From the NCBI GenBank assembly GCA_023381895.1, contig JAMCTA010000128.1, forward strand, positions 1 to 14,609: 14,609 bases of DNA, in the 5' to 3' direction. The translations under genes were made by a program, and so were the position numbers. Origin of the DNA: Chloroflexota bacterium. GTDB taxonomy: Bacteria > Chloroflexota > UBA4733. Positions 5,891 through 13,588 of the stretch are shown here, in pieces; positions within the stretch are counted from its first letter, which is position 1; every line of letters begins with the position of its first letter. Under the pieces are notes generated by a model. The model did not search any database. It saw only the letters and a program-made list of their open reading frames with translations, and was not told where the DNA came from.

Positions 5891-7072
5891 TTGACACTGT
5901 CTCCATCCCAGCTCCAGCCACTGTTGCTCATTCCTGAGCGAGTTCATCGTGTATATCGCGGCGGTGCTCTCTTGGAAAGATTGCTCGGGTTGCCCACCCC
6001 CGCTGATGGAGATCAGCCCGAAGCGTGGTTCGGTGCGATCAATTCTGCCCGGCAGACCGGGCTGGCTCCAGTGATCGAGGGCATCGGCTCCGTCCTATTG
6101 CCTGAAGGATGGAGCGTTGCTGGCCGTTCCGCGGGACAAGCGCTCTCGATGCCCGCGTTGCTTCTCGAGCACGCAGACAGCATGCTCGGCCCGGGACACG
6201 TCCAGTTCTACGGGCAGACGACTGCGGTCTTGCTGAAAGTGCTCGATGCGGCTGAGCGGTTGACCGTGCAGATTCATCCGAATCAGGCGTTTGCGCAGGA
6301 ACATCTCGACTCTGCGTTTGGCAAAGACGAAGCCTGGGTTGTTCTGGACGTTCGTTCGATCGAGAGTGAGGAGCCGGCCCTGTACTTTGGGCTCCGGGAA
6401 TCGATAGATCCTGAAACATTCGTGCGGTGGGCAGAGGAAGGGCGTGTCGATCTGTTCCTCGAGCGAATGCACCGGCTGCTTGCCCATCCTGGTGACGTCA
6501 TCTATGTGCCTGCCGGCACCCTTCACGCCATCGGTCCGGGGCTGCTGATTGCAGAAGTGCAGGAGCCGACAGACTTCACCTTCTCGTTCGATCGCGTCTT
6601 TGGCGGCCAGGTGCTCACTGACGAGCGACGCTTCTTGGGGCTCTCCCCCCGGGTTGCCCTCAGTGCTGCGCGGATCACCGCCTTTACGGAGTGGCAGCTG
6701 GCACATCTCTTTCGGGCACGGGGCAACAGAGACGGACGGCCAGCACCCTTACGTACACAAGTCTCACGCCCTGTTGGGAACGGTGGCAATGATCGCTTCT
6801 GGATCGAGATCGTGAGTGTGGGACCGCACGATGAGGTGGCCAGTGCGCCTACCAGTACCCTGTCCGTTGGCGTGGTGATCGCGGGCGCCGGGACCCTGGC
6901 TGGCACGAATGGTCGTGAACTCTCCGTGCACCAGGGCGATGGCTTTCTCATACCCGCGACACTCGGCGAATGGCGGGTCAACTCCAGTGGGGCTGGGCTG
7001 CGCCTCGTAGTCTGCGGTCCACAGCCGGCGAGTGTTGCTGCCGCAAGGACTCAGGCTGGTGTGATTGCCTGA
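5891..7072 (+). CDS. manA: Mannose-6-phosphate isomerase, class I
   Basis: 393 residues, the usual length for class I phosphomannose isomerases, which interconvert fructose-6-phosphate and mannose-6-phosphate in the cytoplasm. Zinc-ligand motifs are present: QIHPN (residues 127-131, Gln and His), Glu147 in GKDEAWVVLD (the family's KxExWYxLD position), and His212 in VPAGTLHAIGPG, followed by AEVQEPTDFTFSFDR. The N-terminal VYRGGALLERLLGL and EAWFGA match the family's WGG...L and ExW starts. The C-terminal third (about 300-380) is a second cupin-like barrel, less conserved. Start codon is TTG 5891; no in-frame ATG or GTG near it fits, and GGAAAG/GGTGA precede it. It supplies or drains GDP-mannose precursors and could link the sugar genes to the glycosyltransferase-like genes to the right. 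It is divergent from the MFS gene and converges on the dehydrogenase fragment. Confidence 0.92.
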   Translation: MTLSPSQLQPLLLIPERVHRVYRGGALLERLLGLPTPADGDQPEAWFGAINSARQTGLAPVIEGIGSVLLPEGWSVAGRSAGQALSMPALLLEHADSMLGPGHVQFYGQTTAVLLKVLDAAERLTVQIHPNQAFAQEHLDSAFGKDEAWVVLDVRSIESEEPALYFGLRESIDPETFVRWAEEGRVDLFLERMHRLLAHPGDVIYVPAGTLHAIGPGLLIAEVQEPTDFTFSFDRVFGGQVLTDERRFLGLSPRVALSAARITAFTEWQLAHLFRARGNRDGRPAPLRTQVSRPVGNGGNDRFWIEIVSVGPHDEVASAPTSTLSVGVVIAGAGTLAGTNGRELSVHQGDGFLIPATLGEWRVNSSGAGLRLVVCGPQPASVAAARTQAGVIA

Positions 7073-7103
7073 CACCAGCGGCGCCGGTGCCTAGCAGTGA
7101 CAT

Positions 7104-7126
7104 CGTAGACACTGGCAGCGTCTACG
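7104..7126. terminator. Hairpin between convergent manA and dehydrogenase fragment
   Basis: CGTAGAC (7104-7110), nine bases, GTCTACG (7120-7126): a perfect 7-bp stem in the 87-base gap between two genes read towards each other. No T-run on either side. An imperfect stem around GGCGCC (about 7074-7090) precedes it. A two-way termination region is the likely role. Confidence 0.4.
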
Positions 7127-7159
7127 GCTGTCTCCGGTACGTCTGAGTGCTCAACGTGC

Positions 7160-7675
7160 TCAGGGGAGAATCGGTACCCCTGTCCAGTCAAACACGACAC
7201 CAAGGAAGGCGTCCTTTTCGTGGATCAACCCATGGTAGGCCTCCTGACAGTGCTCAGGAGACAAGACATGAGTACAGAGCGGATCCACAATGAGCTTGCC
7301 GCGCTCGATCCAGTCGAGCAGCACTTCGTAGTTGCGACGGATGGTGTGCTGGGCGCGCTCGACCCCGTGCAACGGGAACGTCCACTCGAGAGCACCGATG
7401 AGCTTGATGGCGCGCAGGTGGATCCGGGCGAACGTAGAGGTGATTTCAGCGGTGTAGGGAGCACGCGGGCTGCCGAGCAAGATGACTTCGCCGTAGGGAG
7501 CGGTCATCTCGGTGGCGAGCTGGACGAGGTCCGAGCGGCCAACGGCTTCGACCACGATGCGAGCACCCGGTCCGTGGGACCACTCCCGCACGGCTGCAAG
7601 GCCATGGGACCCCTCCTTCGGTTGCTGCGCTTCGTCAATCCGCACAGCATCCCCGATGGAGGAGTCCCGCTTCAC
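7160..7675 (-). pseudogene. Zinc-type medium-chain alcohol/polyol dehydrogenase, C-terminal fragment
   Basis: The readable protein, about 150-171 residues, has GARIVVEAVGRSDLVQLA, GEVILLGSPRAPY, LIGALEWTFP and a C-terminal LSPEHCQEAYHGLIHEKD segment. These correspond to the second half of the Rossmann domain and the C-terminal catalytic-domain return of medium-chain dehydrogenases (sorbitol/threonine dehydrogenase-like). Missing are the N-terminal GHE and Cys zinc-ligand region and the GxGxxG nucleotide loop; full members have ~340-370 residues. The first ~20 residues before AVREWSHGPG do not look like the family, so the break lies near 7600-7670. The ATG at 7675 has no convincing ribosome site. 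Such a piece cannot bind catalytic zinc or NAD properly. It lies in the sugar/polyol locus, where a dehydrogenase would be expected. Confidence 0.75.
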
Positions 7676-7907
7676 TACCCCCTTGCTATCCGAAAAACCT
7701 ACCCCTTAAAGCCCATGGGGCACCGATGAACAGTCTGATCTTCGGTGCATGTGACAGGGGGTTGGCTGCTGCTCGAAGAAGTCGTCCATCTAATAATAAT
7801 GGTAGGCCAGTTCGAAGCTGACTGGCGAGTTGCAGAATCTGTAATGCCAATGCCACCATCAACTATTATGGTGGCGGTTGTCTCAGCGACAACCTAGCAA
7901 GCCACAC
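7676..7907. other. Hairpin-rich gene-free stretch
   Basis: 232 bases without a recognisable gene. It has a less GC-rich composition than its neighbours (a TAATAATAATGG run near 7791) and at least four inverted repeats: GCACCGA/TCGGTGC (7720-7726, 7742-7748), GCCAGT/ACTGGC (7806-7811, 7821-7826), GCCACCAT/ATGGTGGC (7852-7859, 7868-7875) and GGTTGTC/GACAACC (7876-7882, 7888-7894). A 57-codon minus-strand frame (7859-7686) exists but has no ribosome site or family. It may be the scar of a lost mobile element or a structured 3' region. Confidence 0.5.
7852..7894 (-). terminator. Two adjoining hairpins downstream of the glycosyltransferase-like gene
   Basis: Reading on the minus strand after the stop codon at 7908: GGTTGTC-5 bases-GACAACC, then at once GCCACCAT-8 bases-ATGGTGGC followed by ATTGGCATT. 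The tandem stems lie 13 bases after the gene and probably end its transcript or protect its 3' end. Confidence 0.45.
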
Positions 7908-9659
7908 TCACTGCGAATTTCCTGCGGAAGAGCCTCCAAAGAGATCCTGGAAGAACGAAGACGAGATAAAGCCTTGACGTTGCGTTCCGGAAAGTTGCAC
8001 ACGGAGAAGTGGGTGTCCAGCAATAACTGACAGTCGGCGGATGGTCGTTGGATCATACAGTCCCACCTCCAAACGATATGTACCAGGGGATAGTCCCACC
8101 GGAAGTTTCATAGCGTGTCGATCCAGGACAACGTCGCCTGCTTGCCAGAACGCCGTGGGGAACGCTCCCGCAACAGGAGGGCTATCATTCTGGGCAATGA
8201 GCTTCTCGGCTGGATCGAGCACGTGTACGAAGGCGGTACAGTCCTTACCGAGGCGCCGTGTCGCCAGCCAGTGCAACGTAACCTCCAGTTGCCGCCCGTG
8301 CTGCTGGAGGTCATAGCCTATCAGAATAATGCCTTCACCGAACACGACACGTACTGGGTGTGTGGGGGGTAGAGGAGGCGGAGGAGGAGCCACGAGTTGT
8401 GCTAGGGGAACAGTGCGCACCGCTGCGCCTCCCCTAGCACTGTGCCACTGGAGGTACGCGAGCGGCGTACCTGTGCCGGCCGGTGCGACGTACGCTCCAA
8501 GATGAGCTGTGATCAGACTCGGCCTTCCGACCTGAGCGACATAGAGATCGAATCGCTCCACGACGACATCACCGGGCATGAGCATGCCGCCTTCAGGCAT
8601 GGCTTGGTCCTGCCTCGCAACGGGGCGCCCCGTCTGATCGATAAGGTGCAGGTAGATACTGTACGGTAGGGTCGTCTGATGCTCCACCGTCATCGCTACA
8701 ACACCTGCGACGTCTTCACCAGGATGGAGCCTGGTTGGTAGGGACACGCGCTCTAGGTGTAGAAGGTTATGTCCCCGCCACGAGGCGGTCCAATCCAGAC
8801 GCGTGCCCGCAGTAAGCGCGTGTGAGCGATCTCTCGGCGTGAGCAGATACCAGGCGACGTGAATGGCTGTTCCGGAGAGGGTTTCTTGGGCCACGAGCGC
8901 GTTCGGGAACATCCGGGCTAAGTAGTCTTGGGTGAACCCATGACCAACCGCGATGCACAGCGCGGGTCGATCAGGTAGCAGCACTGTTTGCGTATCATCA
9001 ATGTGAACCGTGTGCGGCACTACTCCAGCAAGGCGATGAGTAAGCACCTGGAAATCCCAGGTATGCCCTGGAACAATAATCTCCGTGATGTGACGCGCCC
9101 GCGCATACCGCAGTGTCGTCGTAGCGAGCCGTTCGATCACCGCCTCAGGCATGAGGTGGCACGGCGTATAGACGTAGTAATCGGGCAGTCGGTGTCCTAG
9201 GCAGTAGTACCGCGAGAATGCCTTCACCATTTGCGGAGTGTAGCGACTCGAGCTCAAGATGGGGGTGATCATCTCTCTCGTAATGACGAGGGAAAACTGC
9301 TGATGAGCAATGCTGTCGAGGAACGGACGCTGATTCCAGCGTCCCAATTGGGCCTCTTGGGAAAACTCAAACGGCTGAATGTAGATGCGCTTCCCCGCCA
9401 TCAGCAGATGCGTCATGTCCTCATCGAAAACGTCCCCCTGCGCCTGGTGCACGATCTGGTTGAGATACTGGTCCTCTCGTGAGAGGCCAAAGCCGGCGAT
9501 AGCGTTGTAGCGATAGCCAGAAGCGATGATCGACGCAGGCGTAACTTCCATGGGGAGCACGTGGAGATACCAGCCAGTCTGCGTCCAGCGTACCAGCCAC
9601 CGCTCTATGCGAGAATGCCGGCCCAAGGAGAAGGTGTACGGTCCCCAGTGCCCTGAATT
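7908..9659 (-). CDS. C-terminal part of a GT39-like membrane glycosyltransferase (in +1 frame), with two beta-sandwich domains
   Basis: This frame has no plausible start of its own; meaningful sequence begins at NSGHWGPYTFSLGRH, exactly where the upstream membrane part (9658-10785) stops. I read it as residues ~376-958 of one protein. First comes an outward-facing region with DVFDEDMTHLLMAGKRIYIQPFEF, a stretch typical of the post-membrane part of glycosyltransferase-like proteins in Chloroflexota. A second alpha/beta-like segment (HITEIIVPGHTWDF...) follows. Then come two beta-sandwich repeats: one around VVAMTVEHQTTLPYSIYLHLID and, after a proline run (APPPPPLPP), one with LEVTLHWLA, AFVHVLDPAEKLIAQ and YRLEVGLYDP. 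The C-terminus is open and undamaged for ~580 codons, which argues against long-standing decay. The frame continues upstream to 9875 only as an accidental overlap. Alternatively, it is a separate gene or a recently broken one. Confidence 0.75.
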   Translation of the reverse strand, partial: NSGHWGPYTFSLGRHSRIERWLVRWTQTGWYLHVLPMEVTPASIIASGYRYNAIAGFGLSREDQYLNQIVHQAQGDVFDEDMTHLLMAGKRIYIQPFEFSQEAQLGRWNQRPFLDSIAHQQFSLVITREMITPILSSSRYTPQMVKAFSRYYCLGHRLPDYYVYTPCHLMPEAVIERLATTTLRYARARHITEIIVPGHTWDFQVLTHRLAGVVPHTVHIDDTQTVLLPDRPALCIAVGHGFTQDYLARMFPNALVAQETLSGTAIHVAWYLLTPRDRSHALTAGTRLDWTASWRGHNLLHLERVSLPTRLHPGEDVAGVVAMTVEHQTTLPYSIYLHLIDQTGRPVARQDQAMPEGGMLMPGDVVVERFDLYVAQVGRPSLITAHLGAYVAPAGTGTPLAYLQWHSARGGAAVRTVPLAQLVAPPPPPLPPTHPVRVVFGEGIILIGYDLQQHGRQLEVTLHWLATRRLGKDCTAFVHVLDPAEKLIAQNDSPPVAGAFPTAFWQAGDVVLDRHAMKLPVGLSPGTYRLEVGLYDPTTIRRLSVIAGHPLLRVQLSGTQRQGFISSSFFQDLFGGSSAGNSQ

Positions 9660-9663
9660 AGGA
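9658..9663 (-). other. Putative +1 frameshift point (TCC TAA)
   Basis: The upstream frame ends ...MHI-TCC-TAA. Skipping one base gives AAT TCA GGG (NSG) and joins the frame of the downstream part without losing or duplicating residues. UCC followed by a stop is the sequence used for +1 slippage in eukaryotic antizyme genes; in bacteria a slow stop after a slippery codon is the mechanism for prfB. A plain one-base insertion or read error gives the same picture. Confidence 0.45.
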
Positions 9664-10785
9664 GATGTGCATGGCCAGTTGCGCGTGAAGCAACAGCAGG
9701 AACCCGAGAGGCAGCGCAAGCACCAATCCCGCGAGTTGCGGCAGCAGAGGGAGCCGATGTCGCCGCCAGAGCCATCGGGCAATGGTATGCAGCCTGCCCG
9801 CCGCCGCGCCCGCACACAAGCACGTAGCTCCCCATGGCAAGAGGAGGTAGTTCTCAGCAGAACCGATCTTACCAATCGTCACGGCTACGGCAAAAGTGAT
9901 GAGCAGCCAGGCGCTGAATACCTGTTGACGCCGAAGCGCGATCTGGGTGATGAGAAAGAAAATCGCGAGGAGAGGGCCAACTTGATAATAATCCCAGAAT
10001 TGATGCCCAAAATACGCGACAGTACTCCACTGGAAGGCGTCGAGATTCCCAGCGATGACGTTGAGGTAGAAAGCTCCTTGAGTCAGGATGTCAACGAGCA
10101 CAAATAGTCCTCCGGCGGCGGCGGCGAACACGAGTGTCCACTTCACCACCAGTGCGGGATGCTTGGCCAAGAGGTAGAGGCCACATGCAGCCGCCGCTTC
10201 AATAGTAGTCTGGCGCGTATAGATCGCCGCGAGGAACAATGGCAGGGCCAGCCAGACGGCGCGCTCTGACCGTTGCCGCCGCACATATCCTTCATAGAAG
10301 ATGAGGAGGCCGAGAATACTGAACAGCATTGCGACCTCGTCTTCCCTGTTCATAGGTGTCCAGTTCCAGACGTAGTTGGTGCTGAACCACAGGAGCACGC
10401 TCACCAGGGGAGTGAAGGGCGAGTGAGCCTCACGCCAGGCAAGCCACGAGATGACGGCAATGAAGAGGAGGCTACTGGTCCATGCGAGGAGGCGCCCACT
10501 CTGGTACTGCACGCCAAAGAAGTGGACAAGAACCCCATTGATCAGGGGAAAGAGGAATGGATAGTTGGCCATGTGATAGGGTGGGTCGTTCCAGAACTCG
10601 TAGAGTTTGTCGAAATGCGCATGGGCAACCGCAATCGCCCGCATGAGCTCTGGAGATCCGCCGTAGCCATAGGGGAATGAGATGATACTCCAAGAGTGCC
10701 GCAGATATGAGCCAACATAGGAGGAGAGCACGGCGAGTCCCGGTACGCTACACAGCGCGAAAGCCGCAGTCGGCAGCCAGCTCAT
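9658..10785 (-). CDS. GT39/ArnT-like polytopic membrane glycosyltransferase, N-terminal membrane part
   Basis: 375 residues with about nine or ten hydrophobic segments. The first loop has FPYGYGGSPELMRAIAVA and DPPYHMANYPFLFPLIN followed by GVQYQSGRLLAW; this pattern (acidic residue, A...A, then P.ANYPFLFPL, then GR) parallels the first loop and GRL segment of GT39-type integral membrane transferases. MNREDEVAMLFSILGLL lies in a later loop. Such enzymes move a sugar from a polyprenyl-phosphate donor on the outer face of the membrane. The start ATG 10785 lacks a clear ribosome site, though a candidate promoter lies ~90 bases upstream. The frame stops at TAA 9660-9658 inside what appears to be the last membrane helix's end, and continues in the +1 frame. 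A 375-residue product alone would be an unusual, truncated member compared with the 830-residue neighbour. Confidence 0.8.
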   Translation of the reverse strand: MSWLPTAAFALCSVPGLAVLSSYVGSYLRHSWSIISFPYGYGGSPELMRAIAVAHAHFDKLYEFWNDPPYHMANYPFLFPLINGVLVHFFGVQYQSGRLLAWTSSLLFIAVISWLAWREAHSPFTPLVSVLLWFSTNYVWNWTPMNREDEVAMLFSILGLLIFYEGYVRRQRSERAVWLALPLFLAAIYTRQTTIEAAAACGLYLLAKHPALVVKWTLVFAAAAGGLFVLVDILTQGAFYLNVIAGNLDAFQWSTVAYFGHQFWDYYQVGPLLAIFFLITQIALRRQQVFSAWLLITFAVAVTIGKIGSAENYLLLPWGATCLCAGAAAGRLHTIARWLWRRHRLPLLPQLAGLVLALPLGFLLLLHAQLAMHIS

Positions 10786-10874
10786 TCTTGAGGGTACCGG
10801 TCGCGCTGAAGAAAGGTTCCTAGCCTCCGATTTCCCTTGTCTCCCTTTCTGGTGATCCTCACCCTACTGGGAGG

Positions 10875-10905
10875 AGAGTATAACGAGAAGCTGCGATTCT
10901 TGAGC
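10875..10905 (-). promoter_or_regulatory. Candidate promoter for the minus-strand glycosyltransferase gene
   Basis: On the minus strand, TTGCTC (10905-10900), a 19-base spacer and TATACT (10880-10875) lie ~90 bases before ATG 10785. The -10 is good; the spacer is long. The 222-base divergent gap 10786-11007 contains no gene. Confidence 0.3.
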
Positions 10906-10989
10906 AACGGTACCACGGGATCCGGTCGGTCTGACTTCCCGCAACGATCTCCCGCAGCGACGAGACGCTTCAGTTTGGTGGTGGCCGCG

Positions 10990-11006
10990 TGTCACTGGCG
11001 GTGACA
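10990..11006. promoter_or_regulatory. Dyad TGTCAC-N5-GTGACA before the plus-strand glycosyltransferase gene
   Basis: Perfect 6-bp arms (10990-10995 and 11001-11006) around TGGCG. The spacing and sequence resemble a two-fold regulator operator. It ends two bases before the most upstream possible start (TTG 11008) and 70 bases before the preferred GTG 11077, so it would lie in the promoter or leader. Confidence 0.35.
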
Positions 11007-11076
11007 GTTGCAGAGTAGGATCGTTCAGCAATATCATAGGGAGCTGGAGGAGACCGCTGCGAGGAGCGTATGGGTC

Positions 11077-13500
11077 GTGGCTGAAGATGAAGGAACCCCG
11101 CACGCTCCGCCCCCGAGGCTCTTCACGCGCTGGACCGTCTTCGTCTGGAGTGGGCTCGCGCTCTGTGCTGTGGCGTTTGGACTCCGTCTCTTCCTCCTCG
11201 GCAGTCAAAGCCTCTGGTACGACGAAGCCGTCAGCTACAGCATCGCTCTGTTGCCACTGCCCCGGATCGTCACCTACCTTGCCCGTGTTGACATCCATCC
11301 GCCCCTGTATTTCGTCCTCCTCCACTTCTGGGTCCTCGGGGCTGGTCACTCGGAGATCTCGCTGCGGTTGCTCTCAGCGCTGGCCGGGACGGGAGCGGTA
11401 GCCGGCATCACCGTGCTCGGGAAGCGCCTCGGGGGGATCGCTGTCGGTCTGGTGAGCGGTATGGTCGCTTGTTTCAGCCCATTCCTCGTCTTCTACAGCC
11501 AGGAAGTGCGCATGTACTCCCTGCTCCTCCTCACCTCGACGCTTGCAGGCTATGCGCTGTGGCGGGCACTGCACGGTGAAGCGCGCTGGTGGAGAGCCTA
11601 TGTCCTTGCGGCAGCAGCGATGCTGTGGACGCACTTGACCGGCGTGCTCATCTTTATCGCCTTCAACGCGTGGTGCTGCTCCTACTGGGGCGTACACATC
11701 CTTCATAGACGGCGCCGCCTCTCCTCAGTGACCCCTGCTGTACCTGGCGTCCCATGTGGTCCCCTCTTCAGGCAGTGGCTGCTCGCACAACTGTGCGTCC
11801 TCCTCCTGTTTGCGCCGTGGGTCCCGGTTGCCGTCATCAACGTCGCACGCCGAGCAGGCGGCTTCGTCCACGGCTCCCCAGCGAGCTGGATTCTCGAGCA
11901 AACGGCAGTCGTCTTCGCCCTCGGGCATACGGTGGTGGGCATCAACAGCTTTCCGGGAACGGCTGGTTTCTCCGCCGAGGACCAACTGGCACACCTCCTC
12001 ATCGTGCCATTCCTGTTCACGCTCTGCGTCGGCGCGGCGACACTCCGAAAACGTTGCTGGTTTATCGGTTCCTGGTTGTTGCTCCCAATCATCGGCTTCA
12101 TTATCCTCTCCTTGCACGTGCCTCGCGGTTTCAACGCTCGCTACTCCATCGCTACCTATCCTGCCTACGCTGTCGTCCTCGCATCAGGAATTGGTGCGCT
12201 CTGGTCTCGATGGCGCACGGCGCTCCTCGGTGCTCTCACCACGATAGCCATCGCCGCAATCACGCTCTTCACGCTCCATCGCCTGTACTTCGATCCTCGG
12301 TACGCTCGAGACAATGATCGCGGCGCTGTCGCCTTCATCAGGGCGGAGCGCATGCCAGGGGCAGCGGTGGTCCTGGATGCCGATTTCCAGCCGGTTTTTC
12401 GCTACTACGCCGGGCATCGCTGGCCAGTCACCAATATCCCGGCGACCGTTCCCGCGCACCGGTCGACCGTCGATGCGGCGCTGGCACGCTTCACGCACTC
12501 TCGGCCACAGGTCTGGCTTGTGCTCTGGCATGACTACTGGTCGGACCCCCACGAACTGGTCTGGCACTGGCTCGCCCGCCACTTCTACGAGGCTGACTGG
12601 GTCAGCTTCCACGGCGATATCAAGGTGCTCCGCTTCGACGCGCGTCCTCCTCACGCTCAGATGGTGCACGCCGCTGCATTCGCCGGCGTGGCACGCCTCA
12701 CCGCCATCGCTGTTCACGTGCGATCTTCCGCCACGGGCTCAGATGAGAACGTGCTCGTCTGCGATCTGTACTGGCAGGATGTGCAGCGCACGCCACAGAG
12801 CTACGTGATTGCTCTCCACGTCATCGATCCTGCCGGGCACGTGTATGGCAGTGCGACCGCTGTCCCTGGTGACGGGCACATCACCACCAATGGGTGGATC
12901 CCCGCTGGCCTCTACCGTACGAGCGTGTCTCTACCCCTGCTGCCCTGGACGGCCCCTGGGCCCTACCGCCTCCAAGTGCAGTGGTATGACCCCGCCACAG
13001 GCGCGCCGGTACCCCTTGCTGGACTGCCGGCGTACGCAACGAGTGTGCTGGTGCCACTCTCTATCTCTCCGCTGCGCTCCTCCCAGCCGATGTTCCCGTT
13101 ACCTCCCCACACCATTCCCGTCAATGTGCGCATCGGTGGCGCGCAGCTCGCTGGCTATACGATGACGCGCGCAGGACAGCAGGTGCTCGTCACCCTCTTC
13201 TGGCGAGACATCCAGCCGTTCACCGCTGCTGACAAGGTATTTGTCCACGCCCTCGATCGGCAGGGGAAGCTCATTGCCACCGGTGACAGTGCGCCCGTCG
13301 CCGGGGCGCTCCCGTTCACCGCCTGGTTACCTGATGAAACGATCCGCGATCCTCATGACGTCACCCTCCCTCTCGGAGCGACGGTACAGCGCATCGATGT
13401 CGGGATCTACAACCCCCATACTGGTGCGCGGCTTCCCGCCTCTACGGCACCCGGGACGGTCCTCCCGCGCGATGCGGTAGTGCTGTCCGTGAATCGTTAG
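11077..13500 (+). CDS. GT39-like (PMT_2) membrane glycosyltransferase with two C-terminal beta-sandwich domains
   Basis: About 807 residues from GTG 11077, chosen because GAGGAG (11061-11066) lies ten bases upstream; TTG 11008 would add 23 residues. The first membrane helix ends in GSQSLWYDEAVSYSIA, whose Asp-Glu pair is the catalytic loop signature of PMT_2/ArnT-like glycosyltransferases. IHPPLYFVLLHFW and FYSQEVRMYSLLLL are the next conserved family motifs. About ten helices run to near residue 420, followed by an extracytoplasmic region (AVVLDADFQPVFRYYAG...) and two beta-sandwich repeats. The first repeat, near 12661-13070, contains VLVCDLYWQDV, ALHVIDPAGHV and YRLQVQWYDPATGAPV. The second, near 13119-13490, contains VLVTLFWRDI, VFVHALDRQGKLIATGD and DVGIYNPHTGARL. 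The likely role is transfer of a sugar from a lipid carrier outside the membrane; acceptor unknown. It is divergent from the neighbour on the left. Intact. Confidence 0.88.
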   Translation: MAEDEGTPHAPPPRLFTRWTVFVWSGLALCAVAFGLRLFLLGSQSLWYDEAVSYSIALLPLPRIVTYLARVDIHPPLYFVLLHFWVLGAGHSEISLRLLSALAGTGAVAGITVLGKRLGGIAVGLVSGMVACFSPFLVFYSQEVRMYSLLLLTSTLAGYALWRALHGEARWWRAYVLAAAAMLWTHLTGVLIFIAFNAWCCSYWGVHILHRRRRLSSVTPAVPGVPCGPLFRQWLLAQLCVLLLFAPWVPVAVINVARRAGGFVHGSPASWILEQTAVVFALGHTVVGINSFPGTAGFSAEDQLAHLLIVPFLFTLCVGAATLRKRCWFIGSWLLLPIIGFIILSLHVPRGFNARYSIATYPAYAVVLASGIGALWSRWRTALLGALTTIAIAAITLFTLHRLYFDPRYARDNDRGAVAFIRAERMPGAAVVLDADFQPVFRYYAGHRWPVTNIPATVPAHRSTVDAALARFTHSRPQVWLVLWHDYWSDPHELVWHWLARHFYEADWVSFHGDIKVLRFDARPPHAQMVHAAAFAGVARLTAIAVHVRSSATGSDENVLVCDLYWQDVQRTPQSYVIALHVIDPAGHVYGSATAVPGDGHITTNGWIPAGLYRTSVSLPLLPWTAPGPYRLQVQWYDPATGAPVPLAGLPAYATSVLVPLSISPLRSSQPMFPLPPHTIPVNVRIGGAQLAGYTMTRAGQQVLVTLFWRDIQPFTAADKVFVHALDRQGKLIATGDSAPVAGALPFTAWLPDETIRDPHDVTLPLGATVQRIDVGIYNPHTGARLPASTAPGTVLPRDAVVLSVNR

Positions 13501-13588
13501 CAGCCTCCGCTGCTCCCCCTGGTCGTTCGTTGCAGTCTGTAGCCAGTGATGAGGACAGGACAGAGTGCAGCGAAGCGGCGGTCACAGT
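13501..13588. other. Short gap between convergent membrane-protein genes
   Basis: 88 bases between the stop codons of the two convergent glycosyltransferase-like genes. I see no strong hairpin or T-run and no gene. Confidence 0.4.

Noticed and set aside
7220..7729. A 169-residue plus-strand protein
   Set aside because: Antisense of the dehydrogenase fragment, which has clear family motifs on the minus strand.
7686..7859. A 57-codon minus-strand frame in the hairpin-rich gap
   Set aside because: No ribosome site, no family resemblance, and its start lies within an inverted repeat; the other two frames are open for similar lengths.
9660..9875. N-terminal extension of the exposed glycosyltransferase part to 9875
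   Set aside because: This stretch overlaps the membrane-part coding in another frame and reads as Cys/Arg-rich nonsense.
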